Below are positions 33,452-36,562 of a stretch of DNA of 36,562 nucleotides, one piece after another. The notes below the pieces were generated by a model, which worked only from the letters and a program-made list of their open reading frames with translations, had not been told where the DNA came from and searched no databases. Made by a program: the position numbers and the translations under genes. Each line of letters starts with the position of its first letter. The stretch's first letter is position 1. Source of the stretch: Clostridia bacterium (GTDB lineage Bacteria > Bacillota > Clostridia > Christensenellales > Borkfalkiaceae); assembly GCA_017886575.1 (NCBI GenBank), contig JAGHJP010000060.1, positions 1-36,562 of the forward strand. Reading direction: 5' to 3'.

Positions 33452-33557
33452 CGGGCAGGGGGGCATATCTTAATAGAGAGCCGCGCGGCAAAAGGCGCTC
33501 TTCCCGCCGTGCGGGAGAAAAAAGAACGGGCGGAAAACCCGCCCGCGGAGGTGTGTT

Positions 33558-34037
33558 ATGAAATCTTCCGAAAAAGCCGTCTGCGGCGTGCTCACCGTCC
33601 TGCTCGGCGTGCTGTTCATCGCCCTGCAGGGGGACGTGGTGTCCGTCGCCATGACCCTTTTGGGCGCGGCGCTCATCGTGTGGGGCGTGCTCGACCTCTT
33701 CGAACGTCGCTTCGAGCCGTCCCTCATCAAGATCGTCGCGGGCGCGGTCATCGTGCTCTTCGGCTGGCTCATCGTCGGCGCGGTTCTCTACATCCTGGCG
33801 GCGGCGCTCCTCGCCCTCGGCGCGTATTTTTTGTACGTCCGCCTGAAAAACAGAAGCTGCTGCGCTTCGCTGCCCGATCTGCTGCTTTACTGCGCCCCGC
33901 CCGTCGTCTGCATGCTCGCCGCCTTCATTCTGTTCTTCAACCAAGGCTGCGCCGCGGCGTGGGTGTTCATCGTGTCGGGCGTGTTCATCGTGACGGAGGG
34001 GGGCTTGCTCCTGTGGGAAGCCTTTCGCAAAAATTGA
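33558..34037 (+). CDS. DUF308-like small membrane protein
   Basis: A 159-residue protein made almost entirely of membrane helices in pairs (about five or six), with the VLTVLLGVLFIALQGD, LLGAALIVWGVLDLF and VAGAVIVLFGWLIVGAVLYI repeats common to the DUF308/HdeD-like family. The function of the family is unknown outside the acid-resistance HdeD case. A GGAGG site lies seven bases before ATG 33558, just after a GGGCGG-CCGCCC hairpin (33529-33544). The next gene follows after 45 bases on the same strand. Confidence 0.75.
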   Translation: MKSSEKAVCGVLTVLLGVLFIALQGDVVSVAMTLLGAALIVWGVLDLFERRFEPSLIKIVAGAVIVLFGWLIVGAVLYILAAALLALGAYFLYVRLKNRSCCASLPDLLLYCAPPVVCMLAAFILFFNQGCAAAWVFIVSGVFIVTEGGLLLWEAFRKN

Positions 34038-34082
34038 AAAAAGGGGGAACGTTTTGCGCCGCGTTGCGCATAGCATGAAAGT

Positions 34083-34475
34083 ATGGATCGCAAGAATATG
34101 GAAACGGGATATTGTCAGCTCAAGCAAAAGGAAGTCGTCAACGTCAAGGACGGCAAAAAACTCGGCAGGGTGTGCGACGTGGTGTTCACCTTCCCCGAGG
34201 GCAAAACGCTCGGCGTCGTCGTGCCCGGCGGCAGGGGCTTTTTCCGCCCCAACCTGTTCATTCCGCTCGGGGACATTATCAAGATCGGTGAGGACGCCGT
34301 GCTGGTGGAAGTGCGCTCCGCCCCTAAGGAACCCCCGCGCGGACGCGGGCGGGGCGGGTACTGCACGGACGACGGGCCTTCCCGCGGGGGAAACGTTTTC
34401 CCGCCGCCCTATCCGCCCCGCGACCCCTGTTCGCCCTGTTCTCCGCCCCGCTCTTCCTTCGGCGACGACGAATGA
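34083..34475 (+). CDS. YlmC/YmxH-type PRC-barrel protein
   Basis: A 130-residue protein. Residues 10-80 are a PRC-barrel: LKQKEVVNVKDGKKLGRVCDVVFTFPEGK, then LGVVVPGGRGFFRPNLFIPLGDIIKIGEDAVLVEV, which matches the YlmC/YmxH family found in spore-forming Bacillota and linked to sporulation. The remaining 50 residues are a low-complexity tail rich in Pro, Gly, Arg and Cys that the normal family lacks. The ribosome site is weak for ATG 34083; ATG 34098 is the alternative. The gene ends at a shared hairpin terminator at 34480-34510. Confidence 0.8.
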   Translation: MDRKNMETGYCQLKQKEVVNVKDGKKLGRVCDVVFTFPEGKTLGVVVPGGRGFFRPNLFIPLGDIIKIGEDAVLVEVRSAPKEPPRGRGRGGYCTDDGPSRGGNVFPPPYPPRDPCSPCSPPRSSFGDDE

Positions 34476-34479
34476 ATTT

Positions 34480-34510
34480 GCCCCGCCCGTTTTGCAAAAA
34501 CGGGCGGGGC
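34480..34510. terminator. Bidirectional terminator between converging genes
   Basis: A 14-base stem (GCCCCGCCCGTTTT with AAAACGGGCGGGGC) around GCA. The hairpin is very stable in both directions, although the T-run is part of the stem. Its right arm overlaps a variant of the dispersed motif (GGGCATGTCC, 34507-34516). Confidence 0.75.
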
Positions 34511-34520
34511 ATGTCCGTGT

Positions 34521-35246
34521 TCAAGGCCTCTTTTCGGGCATGAATTTCCAATACCGCACGGGCATGTAGCCGCGCATCTGCTTTTCCCGCCGCCGCTCGG
34601 GAATGTCGATGGCGGCATAGTAATCCCGCCACAGCTGCTCGAACGCTTCCTGGTCGGCGGAGAGGGAAATTTCGCCCTTGCCGAGGGGCACGACCGCCGT
34701 TTCCCTGCCGTTGTACAAGCCCGCCTTTTCCCGCCCGACGTCGTGAATGACGAAGGGAAGGCGCGCAAAGCGTGCCTTAAAGTGGGGTAGAAGGTATTCG
34801 GTAATGTCGTTATCGGGCGAATAAGGGGCGTACAGCACGCCGCCCGCCGTCTCCGTGAAGCGCAGAAAGCCCGTCATGTCGTGCGTTTCCCGCCGCACCC
34901 TGCGCACCACGTCCAGGGCTTCCGCCACGGCGGGTTCGGCGTGCATTTGCCGCACGGGCGCGCGGCGGCGCACCAGCAGGCGGACGTACAAAAACGCCTT
35001 CTGCCCCCGCGCGGGGTCGCCGCTGCGCAATATCGCGTCTATCTCCCCGCGGGCACGGCGGTCGTATTCCGCGACCTTATGCAGAACGCGCATCGCCTTG
35101 TTTTCGTCGTTTGTTACGGGCATGCCCCCGTCGCCCAAGCGCAGTTGCACGTTTTCGCAGGTCACATATGCCTCTTTGTCGGCATAGGCGTGGAACACGG
35201 CGGTGTAGAACCCTTCCTCCGTGCCGTCGTACAGGTAGTAGTGCAT
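34521..35246 (-). CDS. TIGR03915-type DNA repair-associated protein
   Basis: A 241-residue protein of the family always found beside the radical SAM protein of the next entry and proposed to act with it in DNA modification or repair. The opening HYYLYDGTEEGFYTAVFHAY, the FLYVRLLVRRRAPVRQM segment and the HDMTGFLRFTETAGGVLYAPYSPDNDIT block (with LLPHFKARF after it) are typical. The C-terminal WRDYYAAIDIPERRREKQMRGYMPVRYWKFMPE also fits. I chose ATG 35246, one base overlapping the TGA of the upstream gene (TGATG), which means coupled translation; GTG 35249 adds one residue. The biochemical activity is not established in the literature I know. Confidence 0.88.
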   Translation of the reverse strand: MHYYLYDGTEEGFYTAVFHAYADKEAYVTCENVQLRLGDGGMPVTNDENKAMRVLHKVAEYDRRARGEIDAILRSGDPARGQKAFLYVRLLVRRRAPVRQMHAEPAVAEALDVVRRVRRETHDMTGFLRFTETAGGVLYAPYSPDNDITEYLLPHFKARFARLPFVIHDVGREKAGLYNGRETAVVPLGKGEISLSADQEAFEQLWRDYYAAIDIPERRREKQMRGYMPVRYWKFMPEKRP

Positions 35247-36496
35247 CACAGTTCCCCCGTCAGCGAAGTCAGCGCCGTTTCGGGCGAGGAAAAGAGGGAA
35301 AGCTGTTCGGCGTTTTCCGCCGCGCCCTGCAAAGCCAGGCTCCGTTTTACCTGCCGCGGCGTTTCAAAGCCGTAGAATTTGCCGCTGCAGGTGATAAAGT
35401 GCTTTGCCCGTTTCAGGACCACCCGCATGCGCGCGAGGTCCTCGTATCGCAGCGAGGCATACCGCCGCGCTTCCAGAATGCGCTTCGCGCCGCGCATGCC
35501 GATGCCCGGCACTCGCAGCAGCAGTTCGGCGGGGCAGGTGTTCACTTCCACGGGGAAGAGGTGCATATTTCTGAGCGCCCAGGCGCATTTGGGGTCGTAT
35601 TCAAACGGCAGGTTTTCCCCTTCGGAAAGCAGTTCGTCGGCGGTAAAGCCGTAAAACCGCAGCAGCCAATCTGCCTGGTACAGCCGGTGTTCGCGCAGCG
35701 CGCCCGCGGGCTTGTCGGGCAGCAGGCTGTCGTGCACCACGGGCATGTAGCCAGAATAATACACCCGTTTCAGCCCCGCCTTGTCGTACAGCGCCTGCGC
35801 CAGATGCAGTATCTTCCCGTCCGTTTCGGGCGACGCGCCCACGATGAGTTGCGTGGTCTGCCCCGCGGGCAGTATGTTCCGTTTTCCCTTTTCCATGGCG
35901 GTCATCTTCTTGTACTCGGTCAGTTCGCGCATGGGCAAAAGCAGGCTCTTTTTGCTCTTTTGGGGCGCCAGCAGGCGCAGGCTTTGTTCGGAGGGGAGTT
36001 CTATGTTGTAGCTCATGCGGTCGGCATATTTTGCCCCCTCGCGCACCAGGGCGGCGTCGGCGTGGGGAATGCCCTTCAAATGGATGTACCCGTTGAATCT
36101 GTACACCGTCCGCAGGAGTTTTACGGCGCGCACCATCTCTTCCATGGTCTTGTCCGGCGATACGTGCACGGCGGAGGAGAGGAACAGCCCTTCAATGTAG
36201 TTGCGCTTATAGAACGCCACGGTCAGCTCGCATATCTCTTCCGCCGTCGCGCTCGCCCGCGGCAGGTCGTTCGAAACGCGGTTCACGCAGTAGCGGCAGT
36301 CGAAAATGCAGTCGTTGCTCATTAAAATTTTCAGCAGGGACACGCACCGCCCGTCGGGGGTAAACGAGTGGCATATCCCCGCCGGCGCGGCGTTTCCCAG
36401 CCCGCCCGCGTTCTTCCGCCCCGACCCCGACGAGGAGCACGACACGTCGTACTTCGCCCCCGCCGCCAGAATTTTCAGTTTCTCCGCGTCCATCAT
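35246..36496 (-). CDS. TIGR03916-type radical SAM DNA modification/repair protein
   Basis: A 416-residue enzyme. The radical SAM iron-sulfur cluster ligands Cys63, Cys67 and Cys70 are in SNDCIFDCRYC, followed by the GLFLSSAV block and a barrel typical of the family. Residues about 325-350 (AELLLRVPGIGMRGAKRILEARR) form a helix-hairpin-helix DNA-binding motif. Near the end the word QLSLF at 398-402 fits the classical sliding-clamp-binding consensus. ATG 36496 is followed directly by another ATG (36493); GAGAAAGAAGAG upstream serves either. It is cotranscribed with the partner gene downstream. The role in DNA repair is proposed by the family name; no substrate is known to me. Confidence 0.9.
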   Translation of the reverse strand: MMDAEKLKILAAGAKYDVSCSSSGSGRKNAGGLGNAAPAGICHSFTPDGRCVSLLKILMSNDCIFDCRYCVNRVSNDLPRASATAEEICELTVAFYKRNYIEGLFLSSAVHVSPDKTMEEMVRAVKLLRTVYRFNGYIHLKGIPHADAALVREGAKYADRMSYNIELPSEQSLRLLAPQKSKKSLLLPMRELTEYKKMTAMEKGKRNILPAGQTTQLIVGASPETDGKILHLAQALYDKAGLKRVYYSGYMPVVHDSLLPDKPAGALREHRLYQADWLLRFYGFTADELLSEGENLPFEYDPKCAWALRNMHLFPVEVNTCPAELLLRVPGIGMRGAKRILEARRYASLRYEDLARMRVVLKRAKHFITCSGKFYGFETPRQVKRSLALQGAAENAEQLSLFSSPETALTSLTGEL

Positions 36497-36562
36497 CTCT
36501 TTCTTCTCCGAACGTATGTTTGCATATCACTTTCCATTAAACCCAAACGGCGAAAAAAGTCA

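Overview
The window looks like a chromosomal segment of a high-G+C Gram-positive-type (Bacillota, class Clostridia) bacterium, probably an uncultured gut-type lineage. The reasons are strong GGAGG-type ribosome sites, TTGACA-N17-TATAAT promoters, the diaminopimelate aminotransferase (DapL) route to lysine, a YlmC/YmxH-type PRC-barrel protein, the paired TIGR03915/TIGR03916-type repair genes, and a SipW/TasA-type surface locus. The genus-level identity is not readable from the sequence. No rRNA, tRNA, CRISPR array, transposase or phage gene was seen.

Left part (1-11,300): the 3' end of purA, then dapF, pyrG, a dapL-type aminotransferase and malQ, all on +. Facing them on - are a calcium-type P-type ATPase behind a probable yybP-ykoY (manganese) riboswitch with a terminator, and a TraX-like membrane protein cotranscribed with radA.

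Middle part (11,400-22,100): a glycerophosphodiester phosphodiesterase, UDP-galactopyranose mutase (-), a GH3 beta-glucosidase, a GtrA-like membrane protein with a long charged helical tail, a family 2 glycosyltransferase and a ROK sugar kinase. This is a carbohydrate and cell-surface glycan neighbourhood. Ferritin (-) and a haemolysin-III/PAQR membrane protein (+) are divergent, with a GC-rich spacer between them.

Right part (22,600-33,400): a lipoprotein (-), a small XRE regulator (-), and, divergent from the regulator, a six-gene surface-fibre-like locus. The order is SipW-type signal peptidase 1, TasA/camelysin-like subunit, a membrane-spanning protein with a cytoplasmic beta-hairpin region and a TasA-like outer domain, SipW-type signal peptidase 2, a 520-residue secreted protein and a 1143-residue beta-helix protein. 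The last three genes are coupled by ATGA overlaps. Three of the proteins share a hydrophobic segment ending in an (A/S)-R-Y word, the mark of SipW-dependent export. The layout recalls SinR control of tapA-sipW-tasA in Bacillus, but has two peptidases and a giant beta-helix. The promoter has mirrored six-base words over its core and three tandem 17-bp palindromic repeats just downstream. This is the best candidate for an undescribed system here.

Right end (33,500-36,500): a DUF308-like membrane protein, a YlmC-like protein, and on - the two-gene radical-SAM DNA repair pair; its radical SAM protein carries a QLSLF word like a sliding-clamp-binding motif.

A dispersed 10-base palindrome, GGGCATGCCC, often preceded by CGTT exactly ten bases upstream, sits exactly or as a near-match in every convergent gene gap of the window and a few other gaps. 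It is not explained by any annotated feature.
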